In this document: positions 55,001 through 63,933 of the stretch, one piece after another
Layout of the letters: every line of letters begins with the position of its first letter
Position numbering within the stretch: position 1 is the first letter of the stretch
Origin: Sphaerolaimus hirsutus
Taxonomy: Eukaryota; Nematoda; Chromadorea; Monhysterida; Sphaerolaimidae
Assembly: GCA_964036195.1 (NCBI GenBank)
Contig: OZ038452.1
Span: forward strand, 27,415,785 to 27,479,784
DNA: 64,000 bases
Direction of reading: 5' to 3'
The notes under the pieces: generated by a model
The model's input: only the letters and a program-made list of their open reading frames with translations
Told to the model about the DNA's origin: nothing
Databases searched by the model: none
Translations under genes and position numbers: made by a program

Positions 55001-57530
55001 CACGACAACTTCCAGCAGCACCAGCAAACCAACGCCAACACCCATCAGCACGAGCTCGACATACACAACTGATAATTGGGGTGGTGCGATCCACCCAGCG
55101 GCTTTCCATCGGAGGAGAAGTGTTGTGTCGACTACGGTCCGGCGTGTCAACAAATTCATATAGCTTTTCAGTGTGGTGTGGTTTTTTGTAACCCTACCTA
55201 GATGGTGTTGTGGTGTTTATTCCCCATATACTTGGTGTTGTGGTGGTGATTTCCCATACTTGGTGGGTGGTGTTGTGGTGGTGATTTCCCATATACTTGG
55301 TGTTGTTGTGCTGGTGATTTCACATACTGATATTTTTTATGGCACCAGAGACAATTTTTAATGAGTAGAAAAAGTGTTTTATTCAGATAACTTTGGATTT
55401 GGGTGCGGCACCATGTAAAATGGGAAATAAATGTTTAGAATTTATAGGACACTTTGCATGACATTTTGCATGACATTTGTCATTTTACAGGACACTTTGC
55501 ATGACATTTACCATTTTACAGGACACTTTACACACATTTACTATTTTACAGGGTACTTTGCATGACATTTGTCATTTTACAGGACACTTTGCATGATATT
55601 TACCATTTTACAGGACACTTTACATGACATTTGTCATTTTACAAAACACTTTACATGACATTTGTTATTTTACAGAACACTTTACAGGTTACTTTACACT
55701 GGCATCTTACAGGACAATTTTGCACGACATTTGTCATTTTACAGGACACTTTGCATGACATTTGTCATTTTACAGCGGTAGGGAGTGGTGACATGTGAAA
55801 TTACAAACAAATTTTCTACTCATTAAAAATTGGTAAATTTTTATACACAACCAATATTTTTCACGCAGCCGTCAACTCGCTGCCCCAAAGTTCACTGCCA
55901 ATGCACGTGCCCGAACCCGTGGCTAACGTGGCAGACTATGGTCATCATGCTCTATTCATTTGCCACTCACGTGATCGCCGGCGGTCTTGTTGCTAGAAAA
56001 CAGGTGAAAAATTATATTTTTCAGGTGAAAATGTATTACAATGACAAAAATTACACTTTTTATCACAGATTCGAAAGAGACGCGAACGCCGCCGAGCCAA
56101 TCAGCGCTACGGACGCCAGGGGTCGTTGTCTCGCCAACCCGCCAGACCTGCAATTAGCACCAGGTAGTAGTTTGTATCGTGTAAAACGTAAATTTAACCA
56201 TCAAATGTTACACAAAATGTTTCAAAAGTGTAAAATTTTAGGAGGGTTTTTAATTAACTTTGTGTAACATTTGATGGTTAAATTTACGTTTTACAGGTTG
56301 CGGGGTACTTTGAGGGTTGGTAGGGTGGAGGGTTTCCCATGCACAATTTAAGTGACTCAGTAATTTACATGGTGTGGTTTCAGTAATCGGGATTGGTTCA
56401 GTAATCGGTATTGGTTCAGTAATCGGGATTGGTTCAGTAATCGGGATTGGTTCAGTAATCGGGATTGGGTTTATATGGTGTGGGTTCAGTAATCGGGATT
56501 GGCTCAGTAATCGGGATTGGATTTATATGGTGTGGATTCAGTAATCGGGATTGGTTTACAGGTTGTATTTGGAATCTGTTGGGACATAGGAGAGGGTGGA
56601 ACGTACATTTATCACATATTGTCTCACCAGATTCTTACTAATGCAGGGACCCCGCGTACAACCCGTTGAACCCGTTTCTCCAGCAGATGCAACAGGAGCA
56701 GAATCAATACATACCTGCTGCCATCTACCCACCCGTAGTCTACCCGCTGGACACGTTCGGCAACACCAGCTGTGACACGACCATGCAACGCCGCGGTGAA
56801 GCCAGCAACAACACGACTATTGATCGCGGAAACGGAAGGCGCAGCCGCGCGCGCACTGCAACCAATGTGAATAGGTGGGTAAATGGTATATTTGTTTTTG
56901 TGAGGGTTGAACGACATATTTTCATGAGAAATTCTCATTTTTTATTTGGATGAGACATGTTATTTAAGTATATTTACATACATGTCACTTAACACTTTCG
57001 CTTGACTTTTGTAATAAATAGTGAACTGATATCACTTACCACTTTATTTCGAGGGGTATTTAATTTTACGTTAGTTCACACTTTTTTCAAAAGTCACGCG
57101 AAGCAATAAAGTGTTAAGTGACAAATAACACTTTTAAAACTCTACTTTATACATTCAGGCTGCACGCTTCCCACGTGGCTGCTGTTCACAGGCAGCGTGA
57201 AGCGCAGGTGCCAATTCCACAAATTGAGAAGTAAAATGGTAAAAGATAAGTAAAATAGAGTCGATAAATGTCCTGTAAAATTTCAAGTGTCACGCAAAGT
57301 GTCAAAAGTCATGGGGAATGAGTAAAAATATAGTATGCGTTACTATCATTTTACCGGACATTTCCCATGACTTTTGACACTTTGCGTGACACTTGACATT
57401 TCACAGGACATTTATCGACTCTATTTACTTATCTTTTACCATTTTACTTCTCAATTTGTGGAACTGACCCCAGGAAGCGCAGCAGCAACCGTCAGGCACG
57501 GGTGTCCAACTGGCCGAGTCTAGGTTCTGA
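52097..57530 (+). CDS. Mosaic type I membrane protein with ([EV]KVCP[AP])n repeats
   Basis: Exons 52097-52242, 52467-52578, 53075-53155, 53531 to about 53,627, 54069-54087, 54159-54783, about 54,942-55,160, 55869-56003, 56069-56163, 56647-56874, 57159-57207 and 57474-57530. Phases agree at every joint except those around the fourth and seventh exons, whose ends are uncertain. Order: signal peptide; CDGGLCKCSDFTAVC, like a leucine-rich-repeat N-cap; an acidic/Ala segment; Thr-rich linkers; about 18 heptads of EKVCPA; a Ser/Thr-rich mucin-like stretch; CPKVHCQCTCPNP just before the membrane helix (MVIMLYSFATHVIAGGL); a basic, then Gln/Pro-rich cytoplasmic tail. A disulfide-stiffened cell-surface rod is an inference. 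The final intron is an introner. Confidence 0.7.
52830..52992. repeat. CTAGTTGACATCG-family inverted repeat in an intron
   Basis: CTACATACGTTAGTTGACAT against its complement, near-perfect arms of about 65 bp around TCATGACTAGTG. Confidence 0.8.
53223..53441. mobile_element. hAT-type element with GGGATC arms, copy 2
   Basis: Ends TAGGGTTCAAACGGGATC / complement, exact 8-bp duplication CTTGTCGG (53,215-53,222 and 53,442-53,449). Short sister (219 bp) of the element at 36,502-37,015. Confidence 0.93.
53627..54016. mobile_element. Two adjacent TACCGTATT-family MITE copies
   Basis: CACCGTATTAGTTCGAATTACC opens the first; GGGAATATTCCCAGGAAATACGGTA closes the second. They lie between exons 4 and 5 and obscure the exon 4 donor. 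Confidence 0.6.
54339..54630 (+). repeat. Coding 21-bp minisatellite (EKVCPA heptads)
   Basis: GAAAAAGTCTGCCCGGCT in tandem with a few CCA/GTC substitutions, giving about 13-14 near-identical heptads plus flanking variants. The near-identity of synonymous sites implies recent expansion or homogenisation. Confidence 0.9.
55352..55833. mobile_element. Inverted-repeat element with a tandem TTTACAGGACACTTTGCATGACATTTGTCA core
   Basis: CAATTTTTAATGAGTAGAAAA at 55,352 faces its complement ending at 55,833. Between them (55,440-55,780) lie about ten 31-34-bp units of the TGTAAAATG family. Inside an intron of the membrane-protein gene. Confidence 0.75.
56180..56298. repeat. Short perfect hairpin in an intron
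   Basis: TGTAAAACGTAAATTTAACC...AATGTTACACAAA and its complement, 37-bp arms. Followed at 56,380-56,560 by seven copies of TTCAGTAATCGGGATTGG. Confidence 0.8.
57208..57473. mobile_element. Introner: inverted-repeat element spliced as the last intron
   Basis: Begins GTGCCAATTCCACAAATTGAGAAG; ends CTTCTCAATTTGTGGAACTGACCCCAG. Arms of about 100 bp contain TGTCAAAAGTCATG-type TGTAAAATG-family sequence. GAAGCGCAG is present immediately before (57,199-57,207) and immediately after (57,474-57,482). Removal from GT to AG leaves the frame open for 19 more codons. Confidence 0.85.
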
Positions 57531-58599
57531 AGTTTGGAGGAGTGATTTTTGATGTGCACAGGGCACATTTGGGTTTTTTTTTGATGTGCATAGGACACGT
57601 TTAGTTTTTTGATGTACACAGGTACCAATTCCAAATCCTGTAAAGTGTAAAATGTCAAACAAAACAAAATTTATCACTGTACTTTACATTTTACATGACA
57701 TTTGACACTTTGCATGACATTTTACATAACATTTTGCACAAGACTTTTCACTTAAACGGATTTGGGATTGTACCCAGGATACATTACCGTATTTGCTCGA
57801 ATAATTCCTCGAAAAAATGTAGCATAGGATTTTTGATAATTTTATTACCGTATTTGCTCGAATAATTCCTTGAAAAAATGTAGCATAGGATTTTTGATAA
57901 TTTTATTACTGTATTTGCTAGAATAATTCTCCTTGAATCATTGATTTTTAAAATCCAAATACCGTATTTGCTTAAATAATTCCTTTGGAAATTGAGGGGT
58001 TCCCATGAGAACTAAATTTTTGTGCATTTTTCTGATTCAATAGTGTCACCACTGCTAAATGGTACCCCCTTGAATTCTATCAAAGATAAAATTTCACTTA
58101 CCGACATTGGGTACCATTCCGTGTTTCCATTTTTAGATTCGGTAGGCAGTAGGGTGTTTAGTATGGAAACCTACCATAACTCACAAGTATGAAGTATTCA
58201 TTAAATTATGGTAGGATTCTGTGTATACTTTGCAACCCACCAAATATACATTCACTTTTTTTATGTGACATCGTTTTTTAAAGTAGTGGACAGCGTGATT
58301 CATTCTAGATGGGCATTTTTCGTGATTTAAAATCGATTAGGTACACACCATGATCCTGTAAAATGTCAAATATCATGCAAAGTTTAATATACAGTACCTG
58401 ATCGATTTTGGTACAGTAGCCTTAACGAGTTTCTAGTTTTTGCCCCAGTGAATTGTTTTTTGTACTGCCTGTGAGCAGTTTTTGTTTTATCTGTGAGCAG
58501 TTTGTTGTTTTTCTCTGAATTTGCGGTAAAGTAAATGTGTGAAAATTGAATTTGGACACTAGACAAAATAACGCAGTTGTTCGCTGAGTAGGATCTGGG
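57531..58599. other. 3' flank and repeats
   Basis: 57,600-57,760 is a TGTAAAGTG-family element. At 57,787-57,985 the phrase TACCGTATTTGCTCGAATAA occurs three to four times in tandem. At 58,155-58,260 the GGAAACCTACCATA repeat of 18.06 kb recurs. No gene seen. Confidence 0.5.
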
Positions 58600-59230
58600 A
58601 AACCCTTGCATACCCACCGCAGACCCTCCACACACCCACTGCATCCAGGATGGTTGCCCGCAAACCCACTGCGTCCTGGAAGGTCACCCACTGCGTCCAG
58701 GGGGTGGTCGCCCGCACGCCTCCTGTCCACATGGTGTCTGCAGACATGCCCACACACTCTACAGGGGGGTTGCCCACACACTCACTGCGTCCAGGGGGTT
58801 ACTCACATGCCCACCACGTTCAGGGGGAGGGTTGCCCGCACGCCAGCTGTTCCGGAACCCGCACGCACGCGTTGCACGCGTCGCAGACGCGTGGTAGGGG
58901 GGGTCGCACGCACGCGCGTCGCAGACGCGCCGAGGGGCCGCACGCACGCACGCGCGTCGCAGACGCGCCGAGGGGCCGCACGCACGCACGCGCGTCGCAG
59001 ACGCGCCGAGGGGCCGCACGCACGCACGCACGCGTCGCAGACGCGCCGTAGGGGCCGCACGCACGCACGCACGCGTCGCAGACGCGCCGTAGGGGGCCGC
59101 ACGCACGCACGCACGCGTCGCAGACGCGCCGTAGGGGGCCGCACGCACGCGTCGCACGCACGCCCGCACGCGTCGCGGACGCTACGCGTCGCAGACGCGT
59201 TGCAGGGACGGTTCGAGGGTGTGTGGGGGT
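58600..59230. repeat. GC-rich minisatellites
   Basis: 58,610-58,830: degenerate GCCCACACACTCACTGCGTCCAGGGGGT units. 58,860-59,205: about eight units of 40-44 bp with CACGCACGCACGCGTCGCAGACGCGCCG. Long arginine/histidine-rich open frames in all phases are artefacts of the repeat. Confidence 0.85.
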
Positions 59231-59284
59231 TTCAGCCAAGCTGCAGACGATGGTATGGAGTGCGACACACCCCGAGGGTGTGGG

Positions 59285-59520
59285 TGAGTTCAGTGTAGGG
59301 TGGGGTGAGGGGTTTCTTTGTAGCAGCCGAGTGTGGGGTGGGTTTCTTTCAGCAGCAGAGTGAGGGGTTTCTTTCAGCAGCCGAGTGTGGGGGGTGTGAG
59401 GGGTTTCTTTTAGCACCAGAGTGAGAGGGTTCTTTGCAGCAGCCGAGTGTTGGGGGGTGTGAGGGATTTCTTTCAGCAGCAGAGTGAGAGGGTTCTTTGC
59501 AGCAACTAAGGGTTGTGGGG
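59285..59520. repeat. G-rich minisatellite
   Basis: Six or seven units with GAGTGTGGGG...TTTCTTTCAGCAGC. Confidence 0.8.
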
Positions 59521-59730
59521 GGGTTAACAGATTCTAGCTATCAGAGGGTTCCTAAGGGTTCGTTGAAGTGAGGAGCTTAAAAAATGACAGACATAGATAA
59601 AATAAAACCATTTCAAGTGATTTTTAAGAAAACTTTTATTTATTTATTTATTCATAATCAATAAGTAACACCCGGGTGGAGAAAAAATAACAACAGATCA
59701 AACACGATCAGTAGGGAGGGAAGAAGATAC
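59521..59730. other. Gap to the viral module; polyadenylation region
   Basis: On the minus strand AATAAATCC at about 59,735 lies just after the stop at 59,731 and probably serves as the poly(A) signal of the next gene. Confidence 0.35.
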
Positions 59731-60671
59731 TCAGGATTTATTATTGCAAGTCATATTTATGGTTATGTCTCTACCACTGTGGTGTAAAATTTTTTTCTTC
59801 TTGCTTTTAGTTTGATCTACTTCAACGGATCCATCGTCTTCAGACCCTCCCACTGCTGTCACATGATGATGGTGACAGTGTTCGTGTATAATACGAGGTT
59901 GGTGAATCATTTCACCACCAGATTCATTACCATCACCATATTTATATATAAAACCCCATGGAATAGCGTTAGCTACTAAATCATCATCATCATCATCATC
60001 ATCAACCACAGGTTCAGTCCCTGGGGGGTGCAGTTGCTGCGTTGCCGGATGGATCCTCCGAAGTATGGGGAAGGGTGTCGGAGGTCGCGCAGTCGTCACG
60101 TACTCCGGACACTGAGTCCCTTCCTGCGAGTTAACCAACCCATGAGTGTCAATAAATGGTCATGAATTTATTTGAACTCACCTTTCTTCCATGCAGGTGA
60201 TCCTCCATCGGGTCCATCCCACTGCTCATTTTCTGTTGGTGTTCTGTAAATATTTCTTTCCAGTTCATCTCGTTTGTTTTGTCTGCTACGTAAAATTTCT
60301 ACCAACTTTTCGTGACGGTCTCGACAATGTGTACACATTCTAATGGAAACACTGATACTGTCATCTCCCCACAAAATACTGGGTAAAAATTTGGTACGTC
60401 CACTGCACCAAGAACACAAAGCAAAAGTGAGGGTGGAATAACTCGTCATTGTAGCCAGGGGGTAATTATATTTTTTCCATTTTTTCCATTTTGGACCTTC
60501 TTCCTTGTTTGGTTCTGTTTGCTGTTCGCTCCCAAGTACCACATGCTTACCTTCAGTGTCGGTACCAATCCCACTGTCGTCGCTCATATCCCTGGGTTGC
60601 GCCATCTCAGCTTCCCGTTGCAGTTGCTTCTCACGTATGGCGTCGGCTGTCAATGCCACTGGAGTGAACAT
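59731..60671 (-). CDS. Zinc-ribbon-like protein of the viral module (two exons)
   Basis: Exon 1 is 60671-60182 (163 codons plus one base). The start is the first ATG after the minus-strand TATA/initiator at 60,760/60,737. Exon 1 contains an acidic segment, CSWC and CTHC separated by 26 residues (a likely zinc site), then a charged helical stretch (RDRHEKLVEILRSRQNKRDE). The acceptor is double: CAG at 60,124 gives a 36-codon end (stop 60,014). AAG four bases later gives 129 codons ending at 59,731 beside the poly(A) signal, with DDDDDDDD and HCHHHH. I favour the longer one. Function unknown; it shares a divergent promoter with the dUTPase-like gene. Confidence 0.55.
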
Positions 60672-60727
60672 TTGGTGCTGATGCTGCTTGGGTGAGTTGT
60701 TTCTGCTTTTGTTGCTCAGAAGAGACA

Positions 60728-60978
60728 AACAATGACTGAAATGTGCGAAATGTGCAGTTCTTATACTCACCCGGTTCACTTTTTACCGATGTAAAAAATG
60801 CATTTTTGTACTGAGTATGGAATATTGCTAGAGCAAAATATTGTTATTCATACCCATGCAAAACCTATTTTTGGTTAGACAAAAATTTCAAACAGTACAA
60901 AAATGCATTTTTTACATCGGTAAAAAGTGAACCGGGTGAGTATAAGAACTGCACATTTTGCACATTTCAGTCATTGTT
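60728..60978. promoter_or_regulatory. Inverted-duplicate bidirectional promoter
   Basis: Two arms of 86 bp (60,728-60,813 and 60,893-60,978), 85 of 86 positions complementary by eye, separated by 79 bp. Each arm has its own TATAAG (plus 60,941-60,946; minus 60,760-60,765) and, about 28 bp on, TTCAGTCA, which fits an initiator. The arms point outward, one at the gene ending at 59,731, the other at 61,049. Confidence 0.8.
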
Positions 60979-61048
60979 CAACCAGTTGAACTCAACACAC
61001 CAACTAGCCAGGAAACTCATCAACTGACTGACTGACCGACCAGAAAAC

Positions 61049-61880
61049 ATGGCTACCAACAGCAAAGTGGGCTTCCAGCTGATAACGAACCGAGCGTTCA
61101 GACCAACATCATCGATATACAATCCATTCATCAAATTGTTCAGCGCTTATGACTACGAAATCCCTGCCTATGGGGGGCGTGCTCTGGTGCTGTTCGATTT
61201 GAGATTGAGGGCTCCGCATGGGCACTACTTGCGCATGACCAGCAGACTCGGTCTGGCTCTGTACAACGGCGTGGTCATGCATTCCGGTGAGTTTTTCGTC
61301 ATTTCTCAAAATGACTAATCTCATAAGAGTTCTGTCGGTATGCAGAAGCTCTGCACTGGTACGGCAATGCTGGAGTTCTGCTGTTCAACTTTTCGGACAA
61401 ACCGTTTTACGTGCACCGAGGTATGCATGTGGTCGACGCTACGTGCGAAGCGTTCCACACACCGGCTCTAGAGGAAATTCCGATGGGTATCAAGATTCAC
61501 GTTGGATGCGCTCCAAGTTACGATCAAGGTTTCCACAATTTCCTGATGCGTACCGATTTCGCTGCTGGAAAGAACCCTATCCCGAAGGGTAAGTCATCAG
61601 CTTCCCCCATACTGTGTAATGAGCACTACCAATGTTGCGTGCAGGTCATAACGAGGAATGGGGTTCTTCGTGGTACAAACCAAACAACCACAATTGGAGA
61701 CATCTCAATTCCGCTGCTGGCAATTCAATGTTTCACGTGCAAGTTCCGCCGTTCAAGAATTATGCCGTACCACCTCCGAAAATACAGACCAAGCCAAATT
61801 ACCAAGCATTCGACAAACCGCTGGAAACTTGGAACGATCTTGACAAAAACGACCACTCGTTGAATATGATTAGTGATTAA
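61049..61880 (+). CDS. dUTPase-fold protein of the viral module, active site apparently lost (238 aa)
   Basis: Exons 61049-61286, 61346-61588 and 61645-61880 join in phase 1 twice. Residues about 28-115 follow the trimeric dUTPase fold: SAYDYEIPAYG (motif 1 region), RLRAPHGHYLRMTSRLGLAL (motif 2), then WYGNAGVLLFNFS and FYVHRGMHVVDA (motifs 3-4). The Asp and Tyr of motif 3 that bind and orient the substrate are replaced (HWY in place of DYR), and no glycine-rich motif 5 is seen. The C-terminal 100 residues are extra and rich in W, N and P. A structural or regulatory role, as proposed for degenerate dUTPase relatives in DNA viruses, is likelier than catalysis. Confidence 0.7.
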
Positions 61881-61936
61881 ATGTTACACTAAGACCACCC
61901 ATCACCAAGTTCAACATGATTCAAATTTTTAAATTT

Positions 61937-62440
61937 TTATTCTTTTATTAGTTTTATCGCATTTTGAGTAAGATTATCCAATGATACTGTAGGAAACAAC
62001 ATTCTAAATAACAATGATATATTATTTTTACAACGGTTAATCACTTTAATAACTTCTCCTATTGCTATTCGTGTATCAAATAATAATACTAATTTTACAA
62101 ATATGAGTGCATAAATACCACATTTTGATGAATCTGCTTTTTGGGGTTGTATGCTATTTATTATAACATTACTACAACCTGGTACAAAATGTTTCAATAA
62201 AAATTCAATGGTTTTATTGTGGAGATTTTTTGCACCCAAACTATCAAATAAAATGGCAGTATTCTGCCCACTACGGTACAATGCAACAAAATGACCATAA
62301 GGTAAATCACAATATTGTAAAAAAACAATAACAGCACGTCTTTCGCCTAGCGGAAATACATTCTGCAATGTCACGCAATCTACATTAGATTTAATAATAG
62401 GGTCATGAAGTAAAATCTGGCGAATATCATTGATTTCCAT
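61937..62440 (-). CDS. PRO: Adenain-like cysteine protease (Polinton PRO), 167 aa
   Basis: Single exon. The catalytic set of the C5/Ulp1-like clan appears in order: His in PYGHFVALYR, Asp in AILFDSLGA, Gln in IQPQKADS and Cys in SSKCGIYAL. In adenoviruses and Polintons this enzyme matures capsid proteins. The ATG at 62,440 lies 2 bp after the capsid gene's stop codon, so the two may be expressed from one transcript, or PRO from its own promoter inside the capsid gene. No internal stop. The protein is about the size of its Polinton relatives, slightly shorter than adenain (about 200). Confidence 0.85.
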   Translation of the reverse strand: MEINDIRQILLHDPIIKSNVDCVTLQNVFPLGERRAVIVFLQYCDLPYGHFVALYRSGQNTAILFDSLGAKNLHNKTIEFLLKHFVPGCSNVIINSIQPQKADSSKCGIYALIFVKLVLLFDTRIAIGEVIKVINRCKNNISLLFRMLFPTVSLDNLTQNAIKLIKE

Positions 62441-62442
62441 AA

Positions 62443-63864
62443 TCAATAATTAGCATTACTCAAGATGGTTCTATCAGAATATAAATGAATAGAAGCTATT
62501 GTGAACATGAATACCAATACCGTTAACCCATTAGCATCAGTAGGTTTATGGAATCTAAGATCAACACCTAAACTTCCAATACTGTGAAGATTGCTCTGTT
62601 CTCCTGAAACTGCACAAGCCGTGGGATCAACGGCTAATAAAAACCTTCCCGTTTTAAAATCCTCAAACGACACAGAATTTTCAACACCAAAATTCTTCTT
62701 CAGACATCTGCACAACTCTACATAGGCAAGTTCGTATCCAAAGTCTGACTTGGGTGCCAAATCAAATTCATACGGATTTAATGGGTGTCGTGAGGAACCA
62801 AAAATTACCGATGCCCTTTGAATATTAGCTGGTGAAAAACTGAACTTTTGTTGAGACACATCATTTGTGAGGTATCGATTTTTATCCAAAAATTGTAGGA
62901 AAACAAATGAAGGAAGTTTTCCACTCATAATAGCATTTGTTGAGGATTCTTGAGTTCCAGGTTGTATTTGGACTCTAGCCACGCGGCAATTCAAAAAGTG
63001 CATTTTCAACGGTTTTCCAAGTAACATTTTCTCAACTGCCAAGCCAATTTCAGCTGCTGGCTGTAAAAATCTACCAAATAACTCAACTTTTAAGAATTTA
63101 AATTTATATTTTGACACTTGGTCACGAAAACCTGGCGCTTCATTCTCTTTTTTGAAACATTCTAACATGAATTGATCACTATTACGCTCCAATTGAAATT
63201 TTATTGGGAAGGAAGGAGGCCAATATCTCTTCACGCTGAGTAAATCCATCAACAGAGGGGCCATACTATTGCAAATTCTAGAACCTTCTATCATTTTTGC
63301 CCTTTCTTTGAAAGATTCAGTCATTATATTCGATTTTCTGTAGTTTTCCACAAACCATCCTTGTATTTCCTTTTGTTTGTCGTATTTTTTCATATCTTCC
63401 AGAACGTTATTCTTTATGTCAGCTAGATAGCTGTAATCTGAAACACATTCCATAATCAATTGTTCTTTTGAGAATATCTTCATCGTTCTCCACATAGTTT
63501 GAGCGATACCCGGAATAACGGCAACCCAATCAGTACAAACTTCTTCCGGAGTACCAAAAGTTGTTGGAATTTCATTCCCATCATCTTTTGTAACCTTAAA
63601 TCGTACCCTCATCCACAAATTACTGAGATCAAGGTAATACTGGGATGAATTTACTTCAAATGACCAACTAGTGCTGTCTTCTTGATGTTGAGTAACTAAC
63701 GGTATTGGTAAAAAATTTTGCTGTACAAATGCGCTATCTATAGTTGGAGCTTTGTAATACAATAGTTCATCTGGAGTTACAAAATTACTGTCGATATCAG
63801 GTTTTGATTTTAACAATGTTTCGGGTGCGACAACAGCACTCCCTGCTTCGTTTGTTGCAGCCAT
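62443..63864 (-). CDS. MCP: Polinton/Maverick major capsid protein (double jelly-roll), 473 aa
   Basis: Single intact exon starting at ATG 63,864; seven codons upstream are open but lack ATG. It follows the layout of the F54H12.2-like family now recognised as Polinton capsid proteins. An N-terminal strand is followed by a LDLSNLWMRVRFKV segment, then a region with WRTMKIFSKEQLIMEC, then MDLLSVKRYWPPSFPIKFQL and a second jelly roll with conserved FLNCRVARVQIQPGTQ. Length is within the family range (roughly 450-650). An uninterrupted frame of 474 codons in otherwise decayed DNA argues for a young or maintained element. The integrase, polymerase and ATPase genes expected of a full element would lie beyond 64,000 or are absent. 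Confidence 0.82.
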   Translation of the reverse strand: MAATNEAGSAVVAPETLLKSKPDIDSNFVTPDELLYYKAPTIDSAFVQQNFLPIPLVTQHQEDSTSWSFEVNSSQYYLDLSNLWMRVRFKVTKDDGNEIPTTFGTPEEVCTDWVAVIPGIAQTMWRTMKIFSKEQLIMECVSDYSYLADIKNNVLEDMKKYDKQKEIQGWFVENYRKSNIMTESFKERAKMIEGSRICNSMAPLLMDLLSVKRYWPPSFPIKFQLERNSDQFMLECFKKENEAPGFRDQVSKYKFKFLKVELFGRFLQPAAEIGLAVEKMLLGKPLKMHFLNCRVARVQIQPGTQESSTNAIMSGKLPSFVFLQFLDKNRYLTNDVSQQKFSFSPANIQRASVIFGSSRHPLNPYEFDLAPKSDFGYELAYVELCRCLKKNFGVENSVSFEDFKTGRFLLAVDPTACAVSGEQSNLHSIGSLGVDLRFHKPTDANGLTVLVFMFTIASIHLYSDRTILSNANY

Positions 63865-63925
63865 TTCTAACAACAAATGTAACAAACAATAATAATTAAT
63901 GTGTGAAAATAAAACAACAACATTG

Positions 63926-63933
63926 TTTATATA
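63926..63933 (-). promoter_or_regulatory. TATA box of the capsid gene
   Basis: TATATAAA on the minus strand, 62 bp upstream of the capsid ATG. Confidence 0.6.

Noticed and set aside
54862-55191. Pro/Arg-rich frame (APRQPPP repeats) as an alternative for the mucin-like exon
   Set aside because: It needs an acceptor before a hydrophobic stretch that looks intronic. The Ser/Thr frame uses the CTCTCAG acceptor in the right phase and fits the neighbouring Thr-rich exons.
58606-59416. Open frames of 110-230 codons on both strands, Arg/His/Thr-rich
   Set aside because: All frames are open across the GC-rich minisatellite; no splice, promoter or domain evidence.
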